Positions 53,536 to 64,000 of a stretch of DNA of 64,000 nt are shown here, piece by piece. Below the pieces are notes generated by a model. That model saw nothing but the letters and a program-made list of their open reading frames with translations, was not told where the DNA came from and did no database searches. The DNA lies in assembly GCA_014529385.2 (NCBI GenBank), contig CM043960.1, forward strand, positions 118,366,043 to 118,430,042, written 5' to 3'. A program made the translations under genes and the position numbers. Origin of the DNA: Adiantum capillus-veneris. Taxonomy: Eukaryota > Streptophyta > Polypodiopsida > Polypodiales > Pteridaceae. Every line of letters starts with the position of its first letter. Within the stretch, counting starts at the first letter, position 1.

Positions 53536-56500
53536 TTAAGAGATCTCTCTCTCATTCTCGTATAGCTCAGCATAACTTCCTATATCTATATAGAGCTCTC
53601 CGTTTAAACAGATGTCCTCTGTTTCATTTTGTAGATCCTCTGTATGCACCCCATAGAGAGTAGCAGCTTGATGTTCGTCTGGCACCACCTCCACGGCTTC
53701 TGACTGGGCATCTTCTCCGATCTCCTCCATTGATACCGCTGTGATTGGCACATGGTAGCCTTCATACGTCCGTGCACTATGAGGGGATACCTCTATGACG
53801 TACCACCAGTTTGATGTAGACTTTGTGGGATGAAATATCACCTGCCAGAGCCACATAACTTACATGAGAGCTTCCAACCACATAAATTCTAAAACACACG
53901 TTAACTATTTACATACTTACTTGTTCACAATGCTCGGGTAGTACGAAAGTGTCTCTTAGGTCAGTCCATTTCTTAGTTGAATCCACCTCAAGAAAACCAG
54001 ACTCTCCTCTATGCACAGTAGTGTTGCAACCCTCCATGATTATCTTGAACCATTACACGTCGAACAAGTCGACAAAAAATCCTCTATAATCGATCCTCAA
54101 AATCTCTTGTAGTGTGCCGAAGTAAGTGAGTTCCGCCACCACAAGATCTGCATCAGAGGACCGCCGTCGACTAAACTGTTCAAATTTCGCCATGATTCCA
54201 CAATCTTGAGTAAAACGTTTTTTGTCGATCCGTTCCACCCTAAAATGTCGACCTTTACACCATGCTGTTGTGTATGACTTATACTACAACCAACAAAGAT
54301 TATGAGTGGCCGTTCAAACATCTAGAAAGTTACTAGTCGTACATTGCAAACTTACCTTGGTCGCGCAACCCCTAGAGTACTCCCACTCTTCCTCAGTCAC
54401 TTCTTCACCGCACTGTTGTGCGCTTTTCAGTTGGTTGTGCAACCATCTTAAGATCATGAATGTTGGTAGGCTCTCTAGACCCGTCGGATAGTGCATCGGT
54501 GGTCGTCTTCCCCGTCTCCACTCGATTCTTGCCCTTTGTCGCTCTTGCTTTGCATCCTCATATTGTGAGATCCACTTCTACATGACTGGATTGTGAAGCA
54601 TGCAAAATCGGTTGATTTTAGCCTCTAGATCTTCCGTCATCTTCTTCTCAACACCGAGATTGCACATGACAATTCCAGATATGCGCTCATCATCTATGGT
54701 TCACCATAGCGTGTCCCGGGCTTTATCAAATCCATCTAGCCACTCTCCAATGTACACTAGGGACTCTGATACCATCCAACCTTCTGCCATGCTACCCTCC
54801 GGACGTGCCTTCTGACGCACATATCCCTTGAGCGTTTTCATGAAACGTTCTAAAAAGAACATCCATCTAGAATGTACTGTGCCGGCTACTCCACCTCATC
54901 AACTATGTGAACAAGAAGATGCACCTGAATGGTTAGCATGGTAGTAGGAAAATGTTTCTCAAACATACACACAAACTCCGCAGCGTTTAGTTTGGCGAAT
55001 GGTATGGAGTCTACGTTGATCTCCTTTTGTGAGATCCATTGTAAAAACTTCGCAAGTTTGTAGATTGTGTTACGGACGTCAAGAGACAGACATCCCTCAA
55101 TGGAAACCGATAAAATAAACTGCAAAACACGTGCAGCAATGATATTAAACCCCGTCCACACACGAATTTGTTACACAATTCTCACTATGATATACTCCAC
55201 TATGAATATACTTGACACATTTTATGCCAGTCGTGTGACTTCAAACGGGTAAGCTTTCCTTCTTTAGTAAAACACGTTCGGAGCGAGTGCATTACGCCAG
55301 TGGGAGTCCACAAAGATCGAATGGTCTCTTTTCCTTTGTGTTCTTGGGCTCCTGTGAAAATCCATGGTTCTTTAGGGAGTTTTATCGATCCATCGGACGC
55401 TGTTTGCGGCCAATATTGCTCCATACGATCCACATTTCTAAAGTCAACTCTGGCTCCCAAAGTATCTTTCTTGCCGGTCAGATGGTCCCACAGTAGATTA
55501 CCCACATTCTTGAATATGTGCATTGGATCAAGCAAGTGATTGATCATGAGTCAGGGCCAGTATGGTAACTCGTACCATAGAGATAGTCTCTTCATCCCTG
55601 GGGGCAATGCGTCATCACACATCTCCTTCTGCTCTAACCATGCTTGTGCAGACATCCTCGGTGGCTCTCTTCCCAAAAATCCGTCGCGTAACACATGATT
55701 CTCTGGAAGATACGCTTGATGACCTTCGTAGATTTGCTTCTTCAGTGAGGGCGCCCTACGTGCATTCAGTCTAGGTCCACATGTGACACATGCTCTATAT
55801 CCGCTTGTTTGAAGCCCTGCATGTATACACATGATAATAGATCAACTTGAGAAAAAGCAAGATTTACAGTGTCTGAGTGAGGAGTGTAAATAGATCACCT
55901 GAGCATTCTGTTAGTCCGAGATAGTCATGCATGGTCCACATTAGAATGCCTCTGATCAAATCATTCCGTCGACCTGTGTGTCGGCTCATATCCACCACCT
56001 CTATGACAATCCACAATTTTTGTAGCTCTTCCAATAGTGGACAAAGATACACATCCATATTCTTCACTTTATATCGCCCCGGCACAATCAAGCTTAGCCA
56101 TAGGTGCCCCTTCTTCGTAGTCAACCACGAGGGAATGTTGTAGTTGACGATGACAACGGGCCATACACTGTAAGATGTTGATCTTTGACCAAATGGATTT
56201 ACGCCATCCATAGCCAGGCCTAAGCGCAAATTTCGAGCTTCCCTAGCAAAATCCGTCCATGTTCCATATATATGTTTCCAAGCTGCACAATCTGCAGGAA
56301 TCCGTAGCACACCATCCGAAGATTTATTCTCCTCATGCCATGATGCTAGGGCGGCCATGGACTTACATTCAAAGAAGTACTTGATGCGAGAAAGCATAGG
56401 AAAATGTCGCAAAACCTTTTGCGGAATTTTTGTTCCGTGGAGATCTACTCGATATCTTTCGGAATCACATTTCGGACACTTCTCCATGTCTATGTATTCC

Positions 56501-57264
56501 CCTCTGAAAAGAATGTAGTCATTAGGACAAGCGTGGATCGAATTGTAATCCATCCCCAAGTTTCGCAAAATCTTTCTTGCTTCCTCTCGAGAATCTGGCA
56601 TCACATATCAACTGGTAGTATGTGCTCTTTGAGCAATCTACACAACATAAAAGACGGTACAATTGTGTAAAAATCTATCAAATCATTATACATTTAGAGT
56701 TTATTAAAGTAAACTAATTGTAATAGATCACCTGAAAAGCGTTGTGACGCTAGTGTCACTCCATCCAAACTTTGTCTGCATGTTGAGAAGAACCAGGAGT
56801 GCTTTCAATCTAGACACACGTGCTCCATTATACAATGGCGTATCGGCTTCACTTTTCATATCATCATAGACAAGCCTTTCTGAATCTATGATCGTCTCGA
56901 TCATTTCATCAATTTCGGGCTCAAACATTGCCTCGTTGGGAATGTGGTCTGCATGATCGTCCCCCGAGCTGTCAGAAGCTACATCTTGTGGCCTCACATA
57001 TGTTGCTTGACCAAAGCACCTGCAAACACGTTTATTGGGTTGCAAGATTGCTGCCTGTTGGCCAGTGTCAGAGTCCGACGAGTTATAATTGGCAACAACT
57101 CGATCTATAATAGATGGATCGAACTCGCCAAATTCGCGAACGTGATGCAAAGAAACGCGTCTTGTCCGTCGCACAGCATGCTTGAAATGGTTACAAGGAC
57201 ATAAGATCCTCGTTGAGAGATAGGTGTTTCGGTTGGACGGCCCCACATCCTCGTCACTACTCAT
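53536..57264 (-). pseudogene. TNP2-type CACTA transposase with DUF4218 and DUF4216 parts (broken)
   Basis: Exon 1 (57264-56732) has a short Transpos_assoc-like zinc part (I-L-C-P-C-N-H-F-K) and the tnp2 start E-A-D-T-P-L-Y...K-F-G-W-S. Intron 56731-56638 (GT...AG). Exon 2 (56637-55899) has I-H-A-C-P-N-D-Y-I-L-F, C-P-K-C-D-S-E-R-Y, the catalytic-region L-A-M-D-G-V-N-P-F-G and W-L-T-T-K-K-G-H. Intron 55898-55817. Exon 3 from 55816 has Y-L-P-E-N-H, then L-L-D-P-M-H-I-F-K-N-V. DUF4218-like sequence at 55161-54540 holds V-H-L-L-V-H-I-V-D-E-V, followed by an R-P-E-G-S-like block in shifted frames. DUF4216-like end at 53856-53536 (W-W-Y-V-I-E-V). Lesions: frameshift near 56605, TGA at 55551, several after 55200. 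Confidence 0.88.
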
Positions 57265-57326
57265 AATGAGGGCAAAAATCTTATAACCTGGACAACAAAT
57301 TTAATCTTCTATTGACATTCTTCGTC

Positions 57327-57382
<56 letters not shown>

Positions 57383-57719
57383 ATTCACACTGTAAACTAC
57401 CTCACATTCTCTAGTCATGTCCAATCCCCGCACACCTCGGTCTAGAGGTGCACGGAGATCAGAACCACTGGGTTATAATCTCGTCTTTATTGGTCAATGC
57501 CTATATTTGTGGGTACAAGAAATCTACACACCCACGTCTACATGATACTGCATGTAGTGGACAAAACCCCTTTGCCTCTTCTCTAGCTGTAGCATTTCAC
57601 AGCATCTTAACATCTTTTCATAGTAGATCTTTGTTTGTAGCATGCAGGTACGTCATCCTTGCAATGTAGCTGATGTCTGCTCAAGGCACTTAATTCTTAT
57701 TTTAGATTTGACGGGATGT

Positions 57720-57752
<33 letters not shown>

Positions 57753-58140
57753 CCCTTGGAATCGTCATCTTGCATCACTAATTTCTGTGTATGCTCAATT
57801 TGCTCTTCCATTAGCTAAACATGACGGCTTATTGTATGGTAGCAGCAGTCGAACATGCAGGTGGAATTGCTGGTCCACATGGACTGTCGAGACTATGAGC
57901 GCAAGAAATTTTCTCGCCAATTTCTCGCCATTTCTTCCAACCTTATCTTAAACGATTTCCTCGCCATTTCTTCTAACCTTAATTAAATAACCTAAATTTA
58001 GTTTAATAATAACATATATAAACCTAAATTTAATTTAATATAACGTAAATATAAATCTAACGTAAATAAACCTAAATCTAATCTAATTTAATTTAAATAA
58101 ACCTAAATCTAATTTAACGTAAGTCTCCTAAAACCCTAAT
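57265..58140. other. CACTA 5' region: microsatellites, no gene
   Basis: (CT)n at 57331-57380, (GT)n at 57718-57750, then an AT-rich part with repeated AACCTAAAT phrases at 57990-58130. No gene seen. Confidence 0.6.
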
Positions 58141-58147
58141 CTTTAAC

Positions 58148-58575
58148 GTCTTTTGGGATAGTTTCCTACGGCGTTAAACCTCTCTTCTTCTTGTGTGTGT
58201 GTGTGTGTGGGTGTGTGTGTGCCAATAAAAAGAGAAAAATGGTATAACTTTTCTATCACTCAAGTGTGGTAGATTGGTTATGCCATTTTCCTCTTGAATA
58301 GCAAGTCTTGGTTTCAACTCCTCGTTGGCTAGATTTTTAGGTCTCTTTAATTAGTTTCTTACGACGTTAAATTAAACTCTCTTCTTCTCGGGTGTGTGTG
58401 CACGTCAATAAAAAAAGGAGAAAAATGGTATAACTATTCTATCACCGAAGTGTGATAGATTGGTTATGCCATTTTCCTTATGAATAACATGTCTTGAGTT
58501 CAACTCCCGTCGACTAGATCTTTAAGGTCTCTTGGGATACTTTCCTACGATGTTAAAACTCTCTTCTTCTTCTTC
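58148..58575. repeat. 190-bp tandem repeat with tRNA-like segment, 2.3 copies
   Basis: Units start near 58148, 58341 and 58527 with GTCT...GGGATA-GTTTCCTACG-like sequence and include GGAGAAAAATGGTATAAC. Each full unit holds TAGATTGGTTATGCCATTTT (58271 and 58457), resembling a pol III A box, and then GTTTCAACTCC or GTTCAACTCCC about 40 bp on, resembling a B box. This spacing and order match the tRNA-related head of a SINE. Confidence 0.7.
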
Positions 58576-58576
58576 T

Positions 58577-58579
58577 TCT

Positions 58580-58626
<47 letters not shown>

Positions 58627-58892
58627 TTTTATATATATCTCTCTCTTTCTCTTTTCCTCTCTCAATGTGTGTGCATTCTTTGATTATGCATGTGTGTGTG
58701 TGCGTTTTTTTGGTTTATGCATGCTCTCTCTCTCTCTCTTTTCCTCTCTCAATGTGTGTGTGTGCTTTCTTTGATTATGCATGTGTGTGTACGCATTTTT
58801 GGTTTATGCATGCTCTCTTTCTTTTCCTCTCTCAATGTGTGTGTGCTTTCTTTGTGTATGCATGTGTGTGTGCGTTTTTTGGTTATGATTGT

Positions 58893-58925
<33 letters not shown>
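58577..58925. repeat. Minisatellite of mixed (CT)n/(GT)n units
   Basis: A unit of roughly 75-90 bp, TTTGGTTTATGCATGCTCTC followed by TTTTCCTCTCTCAATGTGTG and CTTTCTTTGATTATGCATG, recurs about three times between 58640 and 58890, between two long (CT)n runs. Confidence 0.85.
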
Positions 58926-58927
<2 letters not shown>

Positions 58928-58967
58928 AACACAATGTGTGTGTGCATGTGTGTGAGTGAAAGAGAGG

Positions 58968-59037
58968 GAGAGAGAAAGAGGGGAAGGGACCATGAGAGTG
59001 AGGAGAGGGAAGGAGCATACCTGGCTCTCCTTCCTCT

Positions 59038-59099
<62 letters not shown>

Positions 59100-59195
59100 A
59101 GGAGAGAGAAAGAGGGGAAGGGAACATGAGAGTGAGGAGAGGGAAGGAGCATACCTGGCTCTCCTTCCTCTCCTCGTGTGTGTGTGTGTGTGGAG

Positions 59196-59230
<35 letters not shown>
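58968..59230. repeat. About 130-bp direct duplication with (GT)n and (AG)n
   Basis: GAGAAAGAGGGGAAGGGA, ATGAGAGTGAGGAGAGGGAA and CATACCTGGCTCTCCTTCCT followed by a (GT)n/(AG)n run appear from about 58970 and again from about 59105. Confidence 0.9.
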
Positions 59231-59232
<2 letters not shown>

Positions 59233-59299
59233 CGTTACCTTGCTTGCTTGAGCGCGCGTCAAAAACTCAGATCTGAGATCTGAGTTTTCAGACGCTCTC

Positions 59300-59465
59300 G
59301 GTTATTTTTTTAGCCCTATCGGCGTCGCTATATTCGTCGCTATGAGCGTCTCTATGTTAAAAGTAGCATAGTGACGCTCATAGCGACGCATATAGCGACG
59401 CCATGCATTTGCATGTTTGAGCGTCGTTGTATGAGCGTTGCTAATGTTAAGCATGGCTTGTAGTG
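59300..59465. repeat. CACTA 5' terminal inverted repeat and subterminal array
   Basis: GGCGTCGCTATATTCGTCGC at 59320, CATAGCGACGCATATAGCGA at 59379 and GAGCGTCGTTGTATGAGCG at 59419 precede the terminal CTTGTAGTG. Motifs match those at the other end. Confidence 0.9.
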
Positions 59466-60516
59466 AAAGAGAGCAAGAGTCAAAGAAAGAAGGGGAGTTT
59501 GAATCACATCGGTGATTCGGCTTGACATTGGAAGGCGGCATCGGAGGCGTAAACAAAGAACGAGATTGTGTGGGAGCCACCTCCTACTTTCAACCTGTCT
59601 ATTGTCGACCTCACTCAGAACTGGCGGGAGCTGCACCATAAGGGGGCATCCTGGTCCGAGGACCACTTTCTCCTTCTGCCCCAAGCCCTGAATCTACTCC
59701 TGCACGGCGCTACCAATCCTTTTCTGCAGCGCGCTGTCGGCTACCAGTTCCTGCACGCCATGCAATTGATTTCATACCTTTTGTAAAAAGGTGAGGCTTT
59801 GGTTAAAAAGTCTTGGCCGGCCACCCACCACTGCAGCCTCATTTCCACTATTACTTTAACCTTCTCATAACCTCAAAGAGGGTGGTCATACCCCCCACCG
59901 GTCGGCCGCCAAAAGTTCAAAGAAACCAGCGGAAGACGAAGATATATATAAAAATTATTCTTCGATTGGCCTCCAGCAGCACTCGATACCGTCCACTCTC
60001 CACAACTTACAGACGATTTTTGGTCGCTTTTATTCCACCGTCTTCCATGACTCATATCGAAAGATTGGAGCAGGCAGTGATTAATAAAAAAAAAACCATC
60101 ACAGGGCAAGCACCATTAACGACTCTCATCTACAGCGAAAGGGAGTTCAAAAGTAAAAATCCAATTCGATTTTACAGGAACAGTAACTTAAATTGCCGAT
60201 TGTATTGCCATTATTTTTGGGATACGGGAGATCGGGCGCCAAGAAACTCGATCGACTCGCAGACGAACCGTCTGACCGCTCACTTTTCCGGCAATTTCCT
60301 AGCTCACCGCCATTCCAAACTTGACGCCAACATAATTTCTTTGCTAAGTACCTTTTATTTTTGTTATTTATTTTACTCTCTTTTACTCATTCCGCATATT
60401 GCATCTGTAAATATCACCATATAGCCCTTTTAAGCATTATAATTTAAAAACATTAAATTAGAAAAAATAAAAAGAGAGAAAAATATAAAAGCACGCAATC
60501 ATGGCACACCTTCCTC
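59466..60516 (+). other. Leader-like region after the CACTA element
   Basis: Purine-rich at first, like the DNA left of the CACTA. A GC-richer open frame (59568-59786, 72 codons) follows; its product has no domain I know, and the part up to AAGGTGAGG at 59790 could be a captured exon. A TATA-like ATATATATAAAAATT sits at 59942. The 203-codon frame 59813-60424 shows no domain and is not claimed. No LTR partner was found. Confidence 0.35.
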
Positions 60517-62376
60517 ATGCACCCCACAATTGCTAAACAGCTTGCCAATCTGCAACAATCCCTCACGTATGAACGCATGCAAAGGCAAGAACTCAAAGAT
60601 AAATTATTGCATTTGGCACGCACAGAATCTGCACTGACATCCAAGCAAAACAAAATTAGCAGAAAAGCCTTCACTTTCAAGGATTTTGATGGCAGTAAAG
60701 ATGCTAGCTTGGTTCTAGCATGGGTTAGTCAGCTAGATGACTATTTTCATTATGAAGACTTTTCCGAACGTGAAATGGTAAAATGTGCATCTAATCATCT
60801 CACTAGCAGCGCTGCATTGTGGTGGAACGCCACCAAACAACACGGGAAAAGACCACGTACCTGGCATGCATTTAAAAAAGTGTTTCTATCTCAATTTTTG
60901 CCCACACAGTATAAAGCTAAAGCATGACATCAATGGGATTTAATTCGACAGGGTCGAAATGAAGATGTACAGGGTTACACTGATCGTTTTTGGAACTGTT
61001 TAATTCAATTGCAAGCTATTGAACATGTTATTCGTAGGAAATTGAAGCATAAGTACATATAGGCTTGGCACTACAAATTGGTACTGAGGTAGATATGTTC
61101 GAACCAGATAAATTGAAGCGTAAGTACATATAGGCTTGGCACTACAAATTGGTACTGAGGTAGATATGTTCGAACCAGATAAATTGAAGCGTAAGTACAT
61201 ATAGGCTTGGCACTACAAATTGGTACTGAGGTAGATATGTTCGAACCAGATTCTTTGTCAAAGGCTATTAATTTGGCTCTTAATGCAGAGAAGAAGAAAG
61301 GTGGACAACCCTCTCACACGGATCACACTACTAACACTAACCGTAACAAGAGACCTCCTTTCTCTACTAACTTTGACAGAAACAAACATCAAAGGCGTAC
61401 CTTTTTCAAGAGACACAGATTTGACAATTCTCCTACAACTGCTCAACCTGAAAACAACAAAAACAACAATACGCAACGAGGCAACCAAAATTCTTTCAAC
61501 CAACGTCCTGCTCCAAACTCTAATGGTAACAAAAAGGTGAAGTGTTTTAAATGTTTTCAGTATGGTCACTATGCAGATAAGTGCCCAAATGGTCTTGTTA
61601 AGGGCAATGGTCAATCCAATGGCCAATCCAATGGAGTCAACCAAAATCCAAGCCAAAAAAACTTCAACCACAACCCCGCCAATGGTGCTACTCTTAACCT
61701 CATCGAAGATGCTAATCCCGACAAAGTGGAAGCTAATTACAGTGAGGGATATGATCCTAATTATGATAACGATGACAACCCATCCCTAGGTACTCTTATA
61801 TCTCCTCACACTTTGTTTAAAATGCAAGGCACTATTAAGGGTGAAAGTGTCACCATTCTGTTAGATGATGGTAGTAGCCATGATTTTATTTCTACACGCT
61901 TGGCACAGCTATCTCTCTCTAAAATCTCATCACCTCACAAAGTCAAAACTATTTTTAATAATCAACGTTCTAATTGTAAAAGCCAAGTCACTGTTGAAGT
62001 TTGCATTGGTGAATTTGCACAAACACGAACATTTCTAGTAGCACCATTGCGTGGTCTTGATATGATTTTGGGAATGAAATTTCATCATGAATTTGATTCT
62101 TTGATTAATTATAAAACACGTACTATGTCTCTCACACATAATAATAAAAATTTCTCCATCCAAGCAACACTAGCACATCAAAAATTTCCACTCCTCTCTC
62201 ACACTCAAGAAAAAAGAGCAATTCAAAAACAAGGGAAAACATATCTAGTGTTGGTAAATCAAATTTCTGCTGACACTGAAACTTCATGCAACTCTATATA
62301 CGATGAATATCTTTCACAACTTAAAGATTGTTTCATGCATGATCTGCCACCTGAAATTCCACCATCACGCCCATAA
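60517..62376 (+). pseudogene. Gag and protease of a Ty3/gypsy element (broken by a tandem triplication)
   Basis: Capsid part 60517-60927: coiled-coil-like start, then F-D-G-S-K-D-A-S-L-V-L-A-W and A-A-L-W-W-N-A-T (Retrotrans_gag). After a stop at 60925 the frame is broken by three 71-bp repeats. From 61207 it is open for 389 codons: F-E-P-D-S-L-S-K-A-I-N-L-A-L, an Asn-rich linker, one zinc knuckle C-F-K-C-F-Q-Y-G-H-Y-A-D-K-C near residue 119, then protease with L-L-D-D-G-S-S-H-D-F-I-S near residue 217 and D-M-I-L-G-M-K-F. The usual D-S-G triad is D-D-G. A TAA at 62374 separates it from RT. Confidence 0.88.
61039..61251. repeat. Three 71-bp tandem repeats in gag
   Basis: Units at 61039-61109, 61110-61180 and 61181-61251 begin AAATTGAAGC and end GTTCGAACCAGAT, nearly identical. 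Since 71 is not a multiple of three, the triplication shifts the frame. Confidence 0.97.
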
Positions 62377-63746
62377 GATCACAAAGTAGATATTATACCG
62401 GATGGTGAACCTCCTTGTAAAGCACTTTATCGTGTAAATCCAACCACACACATAAAGATACAAACTCAAATCACTAATTTACTTGACCGAGGCCTAATCC
62501 GACCTAGTAGTTCACCATACCGAGCTCCAGTACTTCTTGTCAAGAAAAAAAATGGAGCCTTTTGTATGTGTATCGACTACAGGGCTTTAAACAAGATCAC
62601 CATTAAGAATAGGTTTTCTATTTTTAGAGTGGATGATCTGTTAGACAAACTGAAAGGGGCAAATATCTTTAGCAAAATTGACCTTAAATCAAGGTATCAC
62701 CAAGTCAAAATGTTTGAACATGATGTCTACAAAATTGCTTTCAGAACACAAACTGGACACTGTGAATTTCTTGTCATGCCATTTGGTTTAACAAATGCAC
62801 CAACCACATTCACAAGCATGATGAATAGAATTTTCATTGACCATCAAGTTTTTGTGATTTTAATTTTTGATGACATTCTGGTATTCAATAAATTTGAAGG
62901 AGAGCATAAAGAGCACTTAACACATGTATTTGATCTGCTTGCACAAAATCACTTGTACTAGAATCCTGAAAAGAGTTCATTTTTCCAATCTGAAATTGAA
63001 TATTTGGGACGCATCGTATCGGGTAAGGGAATACATGTAGACCCCAAGAAAATTGAAGCCATTCAGTCATGGCCTAGACCCAAAAACTTGCATGATCTAT
63101 GTTCTTTCATTGGTCTTTGTAGCTACTATAGGAAATTTGTTCGTAACTTTGCTTACAAGTCATATTATTTGACCCTTCTTTTGAAGAAAAACACACCTTA
63201 TGAATGGACTGATTTACAAGAAATATCATTTAATGCACTTAAACATGCTTTGACTAATGCATTTGTACTGCAATTGCCTGATTTTGAAAGACCGTTCTTT
63301 GTCATAGTCACTGTTGCTAGTGGAAAAGGTATCGGTGCAGTCCTTATGCAAGATAACCATCCACTTGCTTTTGAAATTTGTAAGTTCAAACCTGAAACAA
63401 AGTTCTGTAGTTATGATAAAGAATTGACTGCTGTTGTACATGCATTGAAAATCTGGAAACACTATGTAATGGGTATTGACTTGATCAGTAAAACTGATCA
63501 ACAAAGTATCACATATTTACTTTCTCAGCCCTTAATAGATGATAGACATATTAAGTGGCCGCTTTTATTCAAAGTTTCCAGTCCAACATTCAACACCATC
63601 CTGGTAAAGAAAACGTTGTAGCTGAAGCTTTGAGGAGAAGACCCTCACTTAATCATCTAACAACCATTACGGGAACTTCATTTGACACTATGCATGATAC
63701 TTATGTACATGATGATGACTTCAAAAGACATGGTTGCTATGCTTGA
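62377..63746 (+). pseudogene. RT and RNase H of the gypsy element (broken)
   Basis: After V-D-I-I-P-D-G-E-P-P (62390) the RT has [29 protein letters not shown] and I-F-D-D-I-L-V-F (YxDD changed to FDD). A stop at 62959 lies in the thumb. The frame resumes in 63004-63621 with F-I-G-L-C-S-Y-Y-R-K-F-V. RNase H reads F-V-I-V-T-V-A-S-G-K (first Asp replaced by Val) and Y-D-K-E-L-T-A-V-V-H. A shift near 63580 joins to H-H-P-G-K-E-N-V-V-A-E-A-L. Confidence 0.92.
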
Positions 63747-63918
63747 CAATTATGTGCACACATTTCTTGAATACACTATTCAAGAAAACTTCCTTATTTC
63801 AAACAAAAATTGTGTGTGACTAAACCCTTCCGTACATTAATTATTGAAGAATTGCACAAACCACCCTATGTTGGACATAGAGGATTTGCTGCAACTTTTC
63901 AAAATTTATGTCGTGATT
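63747..63918 (+). pseudogene. Start of integrase, truncated
   Basis: L-I-I-E-E-L-H-K-P-P and G-H-R-G-F-A-A-T-F are the His-His side of the gypsy integrase zinc-binding domain (H2C2). The frame runs C-R-D-L-Y straight into a (GT)n run at 63919, so the CC pair and the catalytic core are lost. Confidence 0.8.
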
Positions 63919-64000
63919 TATATGTGTGTGTGTGTGTGTGTGTGTCATAGTCTAGGTGTGTGTGTGTGTGTGTGTGTGCTTGGAAATTGGGAAAAGAGTT
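63919..64000 (+). repeat. Partial second copy of the LTR seen at 50.4-50.8 kb
   Basis: (GT)n, then AGTCTAGGTGTG, (GT)n and CTTGGAAATTGGGAAAAG, matching 50691-50740. Cut by the window end. Confidence 0.75.

Larger units (their letters stand above)
51177..59465 (-). mobile_element. CACTA (En/Spm-like) DNA transposon, 8.3 kb
   Basis: Ends CACTACAAG at 51177-51185 and CTTGTAGTG at 59457-59465. Both ends carry many copies of a GCGTCGCTAT-type motif in both directions, the subterminal arrays typical of CACTA elements. Two genes are on the minus strand: TNP2-type transposase (57264 to about 53536) and a PTTA/Transposase_24 gene (53134-51827). Flanking triplets are ATA and AAA, an imperfect 3-bp duplication. 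Both genes carry lesions, so this copy is probably not autonomous. Confidence 0.92.

Noticed and set aside
51174-59468. A perfect 3-bp CACTA target duplication
   Set aside because: The flanking triplets are ATA and AAA. They agree at two of three positions only, so I report the ends but not a clean duplication.
59813-60424. 203-codon frame as a host gene
   Set aside because: Composition is Lys/Ile/Tyr-rich without domains and spans a TATA-like box and leader-like sequence. Most likely a chance frame in the LTR or leader.

Overview
This 64-kb window is a repeat-dense piece of a land-plant nuclear genome. I see no bacterial-type operons, no rRNA or canonical tRNA genes, and no convincing intact host gene. 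The assignment to plants rests on a CACTA transposon carrying both plant-type genes (TNP2 with DUF4218/DUF4216 parts, and a PTTA/Transposase_24 gene with introns), several Ty1/copia and Ty3/gypsy lineages with plant-style primer-binding sites, and very long TG and AG microsatellites. A Penelope-type reverse transcriptase is unusual in flowering plants, so a non-flowering lineage (bryophyte, lycophyte, fern or gymnosperm) is a reasonable guess, but the species cannot be named from sequence.

Layout. 1-1215: one large imperfect palindrome. 2015-10288: a minus-strand, Penelope-like retroelement flanked by 1.35-kb direct repeats; the left repeat is split by a 762-bp inverted-repeat transposon. 10.3-15.3 kb: old anonymous DNA with a LINE zinc-knuckle remnant. 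15.3-17.66 kb: minus-strand copia fragment butted onto a plus-strand gypsy fragment. 17.65-25.8 kb: two degenerate copies of one gypsy family arranged pol / LTR / gag / pol / LTR / gag. 25807-30544: a complete chromodomain gypsy with 123-bp LTRs and TSD TAGAA, lacking zinc knuckle and protease. 30.5-33.6 kb: remnant of an older element ending in a polypurine tract and LTR; that LTR is split by a complete copia (33625-39160, minus strand, TSD CCTAT), and the sequence after it is split again by a complete LTR element (39380-48691, TSD ATGAA) that encodes Gag and protease but no reverse transcriptase, RNase H or integrase.

48.7-64 kb: an LTR with a Met-type primer-binding site (about 50.4-50.82 kb) and its leader are interrupted by an 8.3-kb CACTA element (51177-59465). 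The gypsy gag-protease-RT-RNase H-partial integrase at 60.5-63.9 kb may be the body of that interrupted element, because it ends in a second copy of the same LTR segment at the window edge.

The window reads as nested, sequential insertions. Relative ages follow from the nesting and from LTR divergence (copia LTRs differ at 7 of 192 positions, all transitions; chromovirus LTRs are more diverged). Almost every element carries stops or frameshifts. The features most worth attention are the Penelope-like element with an extra ORF1, the Gag-protease-only LTR element with a conserved-looking 3' region, and a tRNA-like tandem repeat inside the CACTA element.
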